Under the pieces are notes generated by a model. The model did not search any database, was not told where the DNA came from, and was given only the letters and a program-made list of their open reading frames with translations. Shown here in pieces: positions 7,639 to 16,898 of a stretch of DNA of 64,000 nucleotides (its first letter is position 1; each line of letters starts with the position of its first letter). Origin of the DNA: an uncultured Roseateles sp. (lineage in GTDB: Bacteria; Pseudomonadota; Gammaproteobacteria; Burkholderiales; Burkholderiaceae). The stretch covers positions 1 through 64,000 of the forward strand of contig CAMLKW010000003.1 in assembly GCA_946480605.1 (NCBI GenBank). The letters run 5' to 3'. A program made the translations under genes and the position numbers.

Positions 7639-9921
7639 ATGAGCGAGCAAAAGATCGAGCTGTACGACGGCCCAGCCGGCGGCTGGGGTGCGTTGAAGAG
7701 CGTCGCCCACCACTTGCACGAGCAGGGCGTGGCCGTGAAGGGTGCAAAGACTCTCCTGCACGCCAACCAGACCGACGGCTTCGACTGCCCCGGCTGCGCC
7801 TGGCCCGACCGCGACCACCGCTCGACCTTCGAATTCTGCGAGAACGGCGCCAAGGCCGTGGCCGCCGAGGCGACGGCGCGGCGGGCGACGCCCGAGGTCA
7901 TTGGCGCGAAGACGCTGGCCGAGTGGGCCGAGGCGTCGGACTACGAGCTGGAAGCCACCGGCCGCCTGACCGAACCCATGGTCTACGACGCGCAGACCGA
8001 CCGTTACCAGCGCACCACCTGGGACGCCGCTTTCGCGCTGATCGCCCGCGAACTGCAGGCACTGCCCGATCCCAACCAGGCCATCTTCTACACGTCGGGT
8101 CGCACCAGCAACGAGGCGGCCTTTCTGTACCAGTTGTTCGTGCGCGAGTACGGCACCAACAACTTTCCCGACTGCTCCAACATGTGCCACGAGCCCAGCG
8201 GCTCGGCGCTGAAGCCCACCATAGGCGTCGGCAAGGGCACGGTGACGTTGGCGGACTTCGAGCAGGCGGACTGCATCCTCGTGTTCGGCCAGAACCCCGG
8301 CACCAACCACCCGCGCATGCTGGGCGAGCTGCGCGCGGCCCGCAAGCGTGGTGCGCGCATCGTCAGCTTCAACCCGCTGCGCGAGCGCGGGCTGGAGCGC
8401 TTTGCCGACCCGCAGAACGCGCTGGAGATGGCGACGCTGGGCGATTCGCCGATCAGCAGCCACTACTTCCAGCTCAAGGTGGGTGGCGACTTCGCGCTGC
8501 TGAAGGGCATGTGCAAGCGCGTGGTCGAGCGCGAGGCGCTGGACCGCGAGTTCATCGCGCAGCACACGGCGGGATTCGACACCTTCGTCGCCGAACTGCG
8601 CGAGCAGCCGTGGGAGCCGCTGGTCGAAGCCTCGGGCCTGACGCGCGAGCAGATCGAACAGGCCGCCGACCTCTACGTCGCCGCCGAGCGCGCCATCGTC
8701 TGCTGGGGCATGGGCATCACGCAGCACCGGCATTCGGTGGCGACCATCCAGATGATCGTCAACCTGCTGCTGCTGCGCGGCAACCTGGGCCGCCCCGGCG
8801 CGGGCGTGTGCCCGGTGCGCGGCCACAGCAATGTGCAGGGCGACCGCACGATGGGCATCTACGAGAAGCCAGCAGCAGCCTTCCTGGACAAGCTGGGCGA
8901 GGTGTTCGGCTTCGAGCCGCCGCGCGAGCACGGCTATGACACGGTGGGTGCCATCCAGGCCATGCTGGACGGCAAGGGCAAGGTCTTCATCGCGATGGGT
9001 GGCAACTTCGCCGCGGCCACGCCCGACACGGCGGCCACGTGGCGCGCGCTGCGCCGCTGCGAGCTGACCGTGCACATCACGACCAAGTTCAACCGCAGCC
9101 ATGTCGTGCATGGCCGGCAGGCGCTGGTGCTGCCGGTGCTGGGGCGCACCGAGATCGACGTGCAGGCCAGCGGCCCGCAGGGCGTCACGGTGGAGGACTC
9201 GATGAGCATGGTGCATCTGTCCGCCGGCATGAACGCGCCGGCGTCGGAGCATCTGCTGTCCGAGCCCATGCTGGTGGCGCGCATGGCCGCGGCCACGCTG
9301 CCGAACAGCCGCACGCCGTGGCTGGCGTTGGCCGGCGACTACGCCGCCATCCGCGACAAGATAGCCGCCGTGCTGCCCGACTTCGCCGGCTTCAACGAGA
9401 AGCTCAAGGTGCCGGGCGGCTTCCGGCTACGCAACACGGCGAGCGAGCGCGAATGGGTGACGGCATCCGGCAAGGCCCAGTTCAGCACGCATGGCCTGCC
9501 CACCGACCTCGCCGTCGAGCGCGTCGCCGAGCGGCAGCGCGACGTGCGCGTGTTCACGCTGACCACGCTGCGCTCGCACGACCAGTACAACACCACCATC
9601 TACGGCCACGACGACCGCTACCGCGGCGTCTACGGCCACCGCCGCGTGGTCTTCATCCACGCCGACGACATCCGCGACCTGGGCCTGAAGGCCGGCGACT
9701 GGGTGGACATCACCAGCCTCTACGTCGGCGAAGGCAGCGACGACGTGCAGCAGCGCCGCGCCGAACGCTTCCTGCTGGTGGCCTACGACATCCCGCGCGG
9801 CTGCCTGGCCAGCTACTACCCCGAGACCAACCCGCTGGTGCCGCTGGAGAGCTTCTCGCTGGTGGCGCGCACGCCCACGTCCAAGTCCATCCCGGTCGTG
9901 CTGAGCCCGCATGCGCGATGA
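7639..9921 (+). CDS. FdhF/YdeP family molybdopterin oxidoreductase
   Basis: 760 residues, the expected length for the YdeP subgroup of the formate dehydrogenase/DMSO reductase superfamily. The N-terminal CPGCAWP motif (50-56) and C67 supply iron-sulfur or metal ligands. FPDCSNMCHEPSG follows at about 175-187 and DDRYRGVYGHRRVVF in the C-terminal molydopterin-dinucleotide-binding domain. The substrate of this group is not well established; YdeP of E. coli is linked to acid resistance. No signal peptide is present, so it is probably cytoplasmic. It heads a short run with the next two genes: its stop lies 10 bp inside the following small gene. Confidence 0.93.
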   Translation: MSEQKIELYDGPAGGWGALKSVAHHLHEQGVAVKGAKTLLHANQTDGFDCPGCAWPDRDHRSTFEFCENGAKAVAAEATARRATPEVIGAKTLAEWAEASDYELEATGRLTEPMVYDAQTDRYQRTTWDAAFALIARELQALPDPNQAIFYTSGRTSNEAAFLYQLFVREYGTNNFPDCSNMCHEPSGSALKPTIGVGKGTVTLADFEQADCILVFGQNPGTNHPRMLGELRAARKRGARIVSFNPLRERGLERFADPQNALEMATLGDSPISSHYFQLKVGGDFALLKGMCKRVVEREALDREFIAQHTAGFDTFVAELREQPWEPLVEASGLTREQIEQAADLYVAAERAIVCWGMGITQHRHSVATIQMIVNLLLLRGNLGRPGAGVCPVRGHSNVQGDRTMGIYEKPAAAFLDKLGEVFGFEPPREHGYDTVGAIQAMLDGKGKVFIAMGGNFAAATPDTAATWRALRRCELTVHITTKFNRSHVVHGRQALVLPVLGRTEIDVQASGPQGVTVEDSMSMVHLSAGMNAPASEHLLSEPMLVARMAAATLPNSRTPWLALAGDYAAIRDKIAAVLPDFAGFNEKLKVPGGFRLRNTASEREWVTASGKAQFSTHGLPTDLAVERVAERQRDVRVFTLTTLRSHDQYNTTIYGHDDRYRGVYGHRRVVFIHADDIRDLGLKAGDWVDITSLYVGEGSDDVQQRRAERFLLVAYDIPRGCLASYYPETNPLVPLESFSLVARTPTSKSIPVVLSPHAR

Positions 9922-10171
9922 GGACGCGCTGCTGAGCCTGCTGCTGGAACTGGACCAGGGCGAGGGCGTCGCGCTGGCGCGGCTGGCCAAGCGGCTGGAT
10001 CAGCGCGTCAGCGTGCTGCTGCGCCTGGGCACGGGGCTGAGCGATGCCGTCGTCGGCGGCCTCCCGGGGCCCGGCTGGCTGCGCATGGCCTGCGATGACG
10101 CCGGCCGCTGGACCGCCCACCTCACTCCCACTGGCCGCGAGGCCGCACGCCAAAGGACTTCCGCGCCATGA
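9911..10171 (+). CDS. Small winged-helix-like protein of unknown function
   Basis: 86 residues, no signal peptide or membrane segment. The pattern (two helices, LARLAKRLDQRVSVLLRLGTGLSD, then GWLRMACDDAGRWTAHLTPTGREAAR) looks like a small winged helix with a beta-wing ending in LTPTGREAA, as in MarR/PadR-type or ModE-type domains. It overlaps the end of the YdeP-like gene by 11 bp and the start of the GST gene by 4 bp, so it is surely co-translated with them. Its position behind a molybdoenzyme might suggest a regulatory or maturation role, but that is a guess. The high third-position GC matches the neighbours and supports a real gene. Confidence 0.7.
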   Translation: MRDEDALLSLLLELDQGEGVALARLAKRLDQRVSVLLRLGTGLSDAVVGGLPGPGWLRMACDDAGRWTAHLTPTGREAARQRTSAP

Positions 10172-10782
10172 AACTGCTGGGCCGCCTCACCTCCATCAAT
10201 GTCCGCAAGGTCGCCTGGACCGCTCGCCTGCTGGGCCTGGACCTGCCGCGCGAGGACTGGGGCGCGGGTTTCCGCTCCACGCAGGAGCCGGACTACCTCG
10301 CGCTCAACCCCAATGCGCTGATCCCCGTGCTCATCGACGGCGACTTCGTGCTGTGGGAGAGCAACAGCATCTGCCGCTACCTGGCCGCCAGGCAGGGCGA
10401 CACCGGCCTGCTGCCCGCCGAGCCGCGGGCGCGTGCCAAGGTCGAGCAGTGGATGGACTGGCAGGCCGGTGAGCTGAACAACTCGTGGCGCGTGGCCTTC
10501 ATGGCGCTGGTGCGCGGCCAGCCGGCCGCGCCCGAGGCCGTCGCCGCCAGCGTGGCGAACTGGAACCGCCACATGGCCATGCTGGACGCGCAGCTCGCGC
10601 GTACCGGCGCCCATGTCTGCGGCGCCGGCTTCACGCTGGCCGACGTGGTGCTGGGCCTGTCCGCCCAGCGCTGGAAGAACGCGCCCATCGAACGCGTCGA
10701 GCTGTCGGCGGTGGAGGCCTGGCTGCAGCGCCTCGCGGCCCGACCGGGGTTTGCGGACTACGTGGGCAACGGCATGGCCTGA
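10168..10782 (+). CDS. Glutathione S-transferase family protein
   Basis: 204 residues with both GST domains. The N-terminal thioredoxin-like half has the cis-proline turn and glutathione-binding signature NALIPVLIDGDFVLWESNSICRYL, with the ES pair that contacts the gamma-glutamyl group. The all-helical C-terminal half contains GAGFTLADVVLGLS, the N-capping box/hydrophobic staple motif. An active-site Ser or Cys near SINVRKVAWT is likely. Soluble cytosolic enzyme, substrate unknown. The ATG overlaps the previous stop (ATGA). Confidence 0.93.
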   Translation: MKLLGRLTSINVRKVAWTARLLGLDLPREDWGAGFRSTQEPDYLALNPNALIPVLIDGDFVLWESNSICRYLAARQGDTGLLPAEPRARAKVEQWMDWQAGELNNSWRVAFMALVRGQPAAPEAVAASVANWNRHMAMLDAQLARTGAHVCGAGFTLADVVLGLSAQRWKNAPIERVELSAVEAWLQRLAARPGFADYVGNGMA

Positions 10783-10800
10783 GGGACTGATGAGAGGCGC

Positions 10801-11133
10801 TCAGCCCGCAGGCTTGAGCATGCCCCGTCCCACCTGGCGGCCGCCCTCGTAGATGCCGAACTCCAGCCGGTCCTCGCGCAGCCTCAAGGTGTCCAGACAG
10901 GTGGCCGTCAGATCGGTCGTCTCGCCGGGATCGACCTTGTCGCGCGGCGGCGGCAGCTTCAGCGCACACGTGACGTCTTCCTTCAGTCCCGCAAAGCGCA
11001 GCTGCGGTCGGTAGCCGCTGTAGAAGGGGGTGTCCCGGCCGACCTGGCCTTGCCGGGTCAGCAGCGTCACGCTGGCAGGCAGGGGGCTGGCCTTGGGAAA
11101 CTCCAGCGTCCTGGGCGCGGGCTCACTCGCCAT
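10801..11133 (-). CDS. Stand-alone EF-Tu domain III-like protein
   Basis: 110 residues with no GTPase domain. Residues 33-108 follow the C-terminal beta-barrel (domain III) of elongation factor Tu: GRDTPFYSGYRPQLRF (32-47) against EF-Tu GRHTPFFKGYRPQFYF, then DVT, V-PG, RLEFGIYEGGRQVGRGM (89-105) against LRFAIREGGRTVGAG. In EF-Tu this barrel binds tRNA and EF-Ts; a free copy could be a decoy, a chaperone-like factor or an RNA binder. The start is uncertain: the frame stays open upstream with a GTG and an ATG (about 11283), and the extra ~50 residues are proline-rich and unlike a clean signal peptide. It lies downstream of the hydrolase on the same strand. Confidence 0.7.
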   Translation of the reverse strand: MASEPAPRTLEFPKASPLPASVTLLTRQGQVGRDTPFYSGYRPQLRFAGLKEDVTCALKLPPPRDKVDPGETTDLTATCLDTLRLREDRLEFGIYEGGRQVGRGMLKPAG

Positions 11134-11290
11134 GGCCAGGGGGGGTGACGCCGAAAAGGGCGGCGGCGATGCAGGCGGCCTGCAGGCCAGAGACACGGTG
11201 AGGCATGGGTGGGGCGGCCGCGTGGCCGCTGGCAAGCGAAGAGGCGTGGCATTGCAGCAGCGCCGACCTCGCGCAGCCATCCCTACGGTA

Positions 11291-12124
11291 TCAGTCCAGC
11301 TGCACCGGCGCGAAGGGCTGCTGCCCGTCCCGTGCCGCGCAGCCAAGGACTTCGAGCACATCCAGCACCGTCGCCACCACGAGATCCGGCTCGCTGAACT
11401 GCGGGAAGTGCCCACTCTCCTCGGCCAGCACCTGGCGGCCCAGGGGCGACAAGGCCACCAGCCCGCGCTGGTGCGCGGCACGGGCCTGCAGCAGCGCAGG
11501 CCTGGTGGCCCAGCTCATCGCCGGCTTCGTGCCAGTAACGACGCGCAGGGGGACCGGCGGAAAGGGTGGCGCCGCAGCCAGTTCGGCAGCCGAGCGCGAG
11601 GTGTGCTCGGTCTCGTGCCAGTGCGGCGGCGGCACCAGTCGGCGCATCAGCCAGGCCAGGCCTTTCTGCAGTGCGTTCTCGTGCGCCTCCAGCGCCGTCA
11701 GGTCTTGCGGCGCCGTGGCTTCCAGCAGCACGACGCCAGCCACGTCCGATGGGTGCCGCCGCGCGAACAGCTGCGCCGCCAGCCCGCCGAACGAATGCCC
11801 CACCAGCACATAGGGCGGTGAGAGCTGCAGCGTGGCGAGCAGGCGGTGCAGCGCGGTCACCATCGCGCTCGCGGTCTGGTCCTTGGCAGGGCGCGCGCTT
11901 CGGCCGATGCCGGGGCGGTTGTAGGCCAGCGTCGTGGTGCGCGCCGCGATGCCTTCGAACACGCGCATCCAGCCCGCCAGGGGGCCGCCGGAGCCGTTGA
12001 TCAGTACGACGGTGGGCGCGCCGGAGCCGGCACGCACCAACTCGACGGCATGGCCGTCGACATCGACCAGGGTGGCCGGGGGCAGCTTGGGCATGCGGCA
12101 GATGACGAGCCGTGGGGCCGCCAT
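11291..12124 (-). CDS. Alpha/beta hydrolase
   Basis: 277 residues with a classic alpha/beta-hydrolase core: oxyanion region LINGSGGPLAGW (41-52), LAYNRPGIGRS (66-76), nucleophile elbow VGHSFGG with Ser111, and a C-terminal ESGHFPQFSEP that should hold the catalytic histidine. The acid is probably the Asp in the region after strand 6 or 7, not pinned down. No signal peptide. An internal ATG ten codons in (12094) is also a possible start. Substrate unknown; it most resembles the general esterase/epoxide-hydrolase-type family. The gene is followed 157 bp later by the EF-Tu domain III-like gene on the same strand. Confidence 0.88.
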   Translation of the reverse strand: MAAPRLVICRMPKLPPATLVDVDGHAVELVRAGSGAPTVVLINGSGGPLAGWMRVFEGIAARTTTLAYNRPGIGRSARPAKDQTASAMVTALHRLLATLQLSPPYVLVGHSFGGLAAQLFARRHPSDVAGVVLLEATAPQDLTALEAHENALQKGLAWLMRRLVPPPHWHETEHTSRSAAELAAAPPFPPVPLRVVTGTKPAMSWATRPALLQARAAHQRGLVALSPLGRQVLAEESGHFPQFSEPDLVVATVLDVLEVLGCAARDGQQPFAPVQLD

Positions 12125-12165
12125 TCTGCGGCATGCCCTGCCACTGCGCGGTCAGGCCGTGGGCC

Positions 12166-13683
12166 TCAACCCAGCCGCACCGGCACGAAGATCTGCTGCC
12201 CGTCGCGCGCCACCAGCAAGGCCACCGACTTCGGTGCGTCCTTCATCGCCGCGCGCACCTCGTCCACGCTCTGCACCGGCTTGCCGTTCAGCGCCAGCAG
12301 CACGTCGCCCGCCTGCACGCCGGCCAGCTGGGCCGGGCCGCTCACGCGTTCGATCAGCAGGCCGCCGTCCAGCCCCGAGCCGCGCAGCTCCTGCGGCTGC
12401 AGCGGGCGCAGCGCCAGGCCCAGCTGGCCACCCTGCGGCGTGGCGGCGGCTTCCTGCACATCCTTGTCGGCGCGGCCCAGCGCCACGGTCTCGGCCACGC
12501 GCTTCTTGTCGCGCCACAGCTCCAGCTTCAGCTTGTCGCCCGGCCGCGCCAGGCCTACGCGGCTGGACACGTCGCCCGCCACGCGCACCGGCTCGCCGTC
12601 GATGTGCGTGATGACATCGCCCGCCTTCAGCCCGGCCTTGGCCGCGGCGCTGCCCGGCTGCACGCTGGACACCAGCGCGCCGTCCGGCGCCTCCAGCCCG
12701 AAGGACGAGGCCAGCGGCGCGGACAAGTCCTGCAGCGTCACGCCCAGCCGCGCGTGCTCCACCTTGCCGTGGGCCACGATCTGGTCCTTGACCTTCAGCG
12801 CCACGTCCACCGGGATGGAGAAGGCCAGGCCCTGGAAGCCGCCGCTTTGCGAGTAGATCTGTGCGTTCACGCCGATGACGCGGCCCGACGCGTCGAACAG
12901 CGGACCGCCCGAGTTGCCGGGGTTCACCGCCGCGTCGGTCTGGATGAAGGGCACGACGCTGTCGCCCGGCAGCGAGCGGCCCTTGGCGCTGACGATGCCC
13001 TGCGTGGCCGTCTGCTCGAAGCCGTAGGGCGCGCCGATGGCCAGCACGTAGTCACCCACCTGCACCTGCTTGGGGTCGCCCAGCCGCACGGTGGGCAGGT
13101 CCTTGGCGTCCACCTTCAGCACGGCGATGTCGGTGGCCGGGTCGCTGCCCAGCACCTGGGCCGAGTACTCGCGCCGGTCGCTGAGCTTGACGGTGACCTG
13201 CTTGGCCTCGCGCACCACATGGGCGTTGGTCAGGATCAGGCCGTCGGGGCTGATGATGAAGCCCGAGCCCTGGCCGCGGAAGGGCTGCGCGCCCTGCTGC
13301 GGCATGCGCAGGTTGGGGATGCCGCGGAAGAAGCGGAAGAACGGGTCGTCCTCCATGCCGGGGCCTTGCTGCATGACGGTCGGGCCCTCGGTCTTGTGCA
13401 GGCCGGCCACCGTGATGCCGACGACGGCCGGGCCCTGGCTCTGCACGATGGCGCGGTAGTTGGGCTGCGGTGCGCCGGCGGGCAGCAGCACCGGTGCCGG
13501 CGGGGCGGCCGGCACGGCGGTGGCTGCGGCAACGGGAGCGTCCGTGGGGGCGGTCGCGGCCGGCGCCTTGTCCTTGAACAGCGCGGGCAGGGTCCAGCCG
13601 GACGCCGAGGTGGTCAGCGTCACGCCGGCGCCCAGCAGCGCGGCGGCTGTGGCGGTCAGCGTGAACTTGGTGGTCTGGGTCAT
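12166..13683 (-). CDS. htrA: Do/HtrA family periplasmic serine protease
   Basis: 505 residues. The hydrophobic N-terminus acts as signal peptide or anchor, followed by an Ala/Pro-rich linker to about residue 75. The trypsin-like domain carries the full triad: H155 in LTNAHV, D185 in TDIAVLK and S258 in NPGNSGGP. Two PDZ domains follow (about 300-390 and 410-500), the second ending the protein. This is the DegP/DegQ/MucD architecture that degrades or refolds misfolded envelope proteins. A GAGGAG ribosome site sits 6 nt ahead of the ATG. The upstream neighbour on the same strand encodes a ThuA-domain protein, 95 bp away. Confidence 0.95.
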   Translation of the reverse strand: MTQTTKFTLTATAAALLGAGVTLTTSASGWTLPALFKDKAPAATAPTDAPVAAATAVPAAPPAPVLLPAGAPQPNYRAIVQSQGPAVVGITVAGLHKTEGPTVMQQGPGMEDDPFFRFFRGIPNLRMPQQGAQPFRGQGSGFIISPDGLILTNAHVVREAKQVTVKLSDRREYSAQVLGSDPATDIAVLKVDAKDLPTVRLGDPKQVQVGDYVLAIGAPYGFEQTATQGIVSAKGRSLPGDSVVPFIQTDAAVNPGNSGGPLFDASGRVIGVNAQIYSQSGGFQGLAFSIPVDVALKVKDQIVAHGKVEHARLGVTLQDLSAPLASSFGLEAPDGALVSSVQPGSAAAKAGLKAGDVITHIDGEPVRVAGDVSSRVGLARPGDKLKLELWRDKKRVAETVALGRADKDVQEAAATPQGGQLGLALRPLQPQELRGSGLDGGLLIERVSGPAQLAGVQAGDVLLALNGKPVQSVDEVRAAMKDAPKSVALLVARDGQQIFVPVRLG

Positions 13684-13778
13684 GGCGTGCTCCTCATCAG
13701 GGGCTGCAACAGCGCAGCCGACGAGGTCACTCTAGGCAGCGCGGGTGAGCGCTGGATGAGGCCAAGGTGAGGTGAAAG

Positions 13779-14855
13779 TTAGGGCGTGCAGCGCTGGCCT
13801 GCCGCCCATGTCACCGCCTGCTCCAGCAGCTGCAGGTGCTGCGGCACCGCATAGGCCTCGGGCCGGTGACCGATGGCCGAGTAGAACGAGCGCCCGCGGC
13901 CCACGCAGCGGGTCCAGGCGATGGGGTGATCGGCGTCCATGGCCAGGTCGCCGGGCGCGTAGCTGGCTTCGTCCAGCGTGGCCAGGATGCGCGCGCCGCC
14001 GGTGCGCGGGTTGTTCTTGAACGAGTACCACTCGTCGCTCATCGTCCAGCCGTCGCCCAGGCCCGCGACGATGGGGTGGGCGCGGTCCTGGATGACGATG
14101 CGGGCGTCCTGGAACTGCGGCTTCATCGGGTGGCCCTTGAAGCGCGCGCCGACCAGCGTGTCCACGTACCAGGGCCAGAAGCTCTCGGGGTCGCCGCCCG
14201 AGCCGTGCAGGCCCACGAAGCCGCCACCGCCCTCGACGTAGGCCCGGAACGCCGCGCGCTGCGACAGCGTCAGCACGTCGCCGCTGACGTTGTTGAAGAC
14301 GACCGCATCGAACTGGTGCAGAAAGCCGGGCGTCATCGCGCCGCCGCGGTCCGTGACGGTCAGCGACCAGCCGTGCCGCTGCGCCAGGGCCGCCAGCGTG
14401 TCGCGGGCGGCCTGGATGGCCGGGCCGTGCAGGAAGCCGTTGACCTTCTCGAACACCAGCAGCCGGGGCGTGCCTGCGGTCGCGCGGGCCGGCGGGGGCG
14501 CGTCGTCGTAGCGTGCGCAACGCGCGCTGCGGTCCGCGTCGGTCACGGGCACGGCGCGCAGCTGGGTGTCCAGCCGGTCCAGCGCCGGGAAGCCGGGCTG
14601 GCCGGCCATGGATCGCAGCGTGATGATGGCCGCGAAGGTCGGCGGGCTGGTCCTGGCCTGCCAGGCCGGCAACTGGCCGCCCGCGGGCCACTCGCGCTGC
14701 AGCGCGGCCATGGCGGCGGGCGACAGCAGCACGTCCAGCAGCGGGCTGTCCACCGAGAACGGCGCGTCGCGCAGCGGGCAGTCCAGCACCGGCGCGGCCT
14801 GCGACCCGAGGGCCGTTGTTGCAAGCAGCAGCGCGGCCAGGCTGGTCTTCGTCAT
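13779..14855 (-). CDS. ThuA domain-containing secreted protein
   Basis: 358 residues with a signal peptide (about 1-20, ending SQA-AP). A lead region (to about 125) contains paired cysteines and may bind a substrate or metal. The ThuA domain follows: LLVFEKVNGFLH, FDAVVFNNVSGDVL, FRAYVEGGGGFVGLHGSGGD, HPIVAGL and GRGRSFYSAIGH. ThuA is a glutamine-amidotransferase-like fold found in trehalose-utilisation and other sugar-related proteins; it lacks amidotransferase catalysis. Periplasmic sugar or glycoside handling is likely but not shown. It could share a transcript with the downstream htrA gene. Confidence 0.88.
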   Translation of the reverse strand: MTKTSLAALLLATTALGSQAAPVLDCPLRDAPFSVDSPLLDVLLSPAAMAALQREWPAGGQLPAWQARTSPPTFAAIITLRSMAGQPGFPALDRLDTQLRAVPVTDADRSARCARYDDAPPPARATAGTPRLLVFEKVNGFLHGPAIQAARDTLAALAQRHGWSLTVTDRGGAMTPGFLHQFDAVVFNNVSGDVLTLSQRAAFRAYVEGGGGFVGLHGSGGDPESFWPWYVDTLVGARFKGHPMKPQFQDARIVIQDRAHPIVAGLGDGWTMSDEWYSFKNNPRTGGARILATLDEASYAPGDLAMDADHPIAWTRCVGRGRSFYSAIGHRPEAYAVPQHLQLLEQAVTWAAGQRCTP

Positions 14856-14879
14856 CGGCTTACTCCCATCATCCGACCC

Positions 14880-16186
14880 TCAGCCGGGCCAGCGGATCTC
14901 GGCGCGCAGCCCGCCCAGCGGCGCCGTGCCCAGCTGCACGTCCGCGCCCTGCCGGCGCGTGGCGGCACGCACGATGGCCAGGCCCAGGCCGCTGCCTTCC
15001 ACCGAGGCGTCCTCGCCGCGCTGGAAGCGGTCGAACACGTGCTCGCGCGCGGCGGGCGGGATGCCCGGGCCGTCGTCGTCCACGCGCAGCAGCGGCGCGC
15101 CGCCCGGGCCGCGCAGCGCGCTGACCTGCACCGTGCGCGCGCCGAACTTCACCGCGTTGTCGACCAGGTTGCGCAAGGCGGCGCGCAGCGACTGCGGGTC
15201 GCCGCGCAGCGGCAGCGGGTCGGGCGCGGTCAGCGCGATCGCGACGCCGGCGCGCTCGGCCAGCGGCTGCACGTCGGCCACGGCCTGGCGGGCCAGCTCG
15301 CCCAGGTCCAGCGGCAGCTCCGCCGCCGGGGCGCCGGGTTCGGCACGCGCCAGGGCCAGCAGTTGCTCGACCAGGTGGGCGGCGCGGTCGACACCGCCGC
15401 GCAGCCGCTGGATGGCCGCGTCCTGCTCCTCGCCCGGCGCGGCGCCGCGCAGCAGACCCAGCTGCAGCTTCAGCGCGGTCAGCGGCGAGCGCAGCTCGTG
15501 GGCCGCGTCGGCGACGAAGCCGCGCTGCGCGTCGAAGGCCGCTGCCAGCCGGCCCAGCAGCCCGTTGAAGGCGTCCACCAGCGGCGCGATCTCGCCCGGC
15601 AGCCCGGCGGTGGGCAGCGCGTCCAGCGCGTTGGCGCCGCCGGCCTGCGCGGCCTGGGTGACGCGCGCCAGCGGCGCGAGCGACACGCCGATCAGCCACC
15701 ACACGGCCGCCGCCACCAGCGGCAGCGCCACCGCCACGGGCACCACGCTGCGCAGCGCCGCCAGTGCGGCGAGCTTCTGGCGCACGGCCAGCGGCTGCGC
15801 CACCTGCACCACGCGCAGCGGCGTGGCGGCGCTGAACACGCGCCAGTCCTGCCCGCCCAGCCGCTGGTTGGAGAAGCCCAGCACCGCGCGCGGCGGCAGC
15901 GGCTCGGTCATGCCCTGGGGCCGGCTGGAATACAGCTCCAGGCCCTGCAGCGACCAGATCTGCACCACGTAGTCCAGGCTGGGGTCGGCCAGGCTGGCGG
16001 CCTCGTCGGCGGCGATGCGGCCCTGGTCGCGCAGCGACAGCGCGGTCTGGCGCAGCTGGTAGTCGAACAGCTGGTCGGCCTCGGCGCGCACGCTGAAATA
16101 GGTCGCGCCGGCCACGGCCAGCGCGGTCACGGCGCCCAGCAGCGCCAGCAGCGCGAACAGCCGGCCGCGCAGCGTCGAGAGCAGCT

Positions 16187-16190
<4 letters not shown>
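14880..16190 (-). CDS. QseC/PhoQ-type sensor histidine kinase
   Basis: 436 residues: membrane helix at 13-33, a periplasmic sensor of ~120 residues (two-component sensor kinase N-terminal type, DYVVQIWSLQGLELYSSRP), a second helix (about 140-170), HAMP, a phosphoacceptor helix with DAAHELRSPLTALKLQ, and HATPase_c with NLVDNAVKFG, DDDGPGIP and GSGLGLAIVRAAT. This is the QseC/TctE group of EnvZ-like kinases. The start ATG overlaps the stop of the OmpR-type regulator upstream (ATGA), so regulator and kinase are one operon. The signal is unknown; relatives respond to carboxylates, metals or quorum-type molecules. Confidence 0.93.
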
Positions 16191-16855
<665 letters not shown>

Positions 16856-16898
16856 CGGCCGCATTGTGTCGCTGCCCGCGCGCCGCAGGAGCCGGGTC

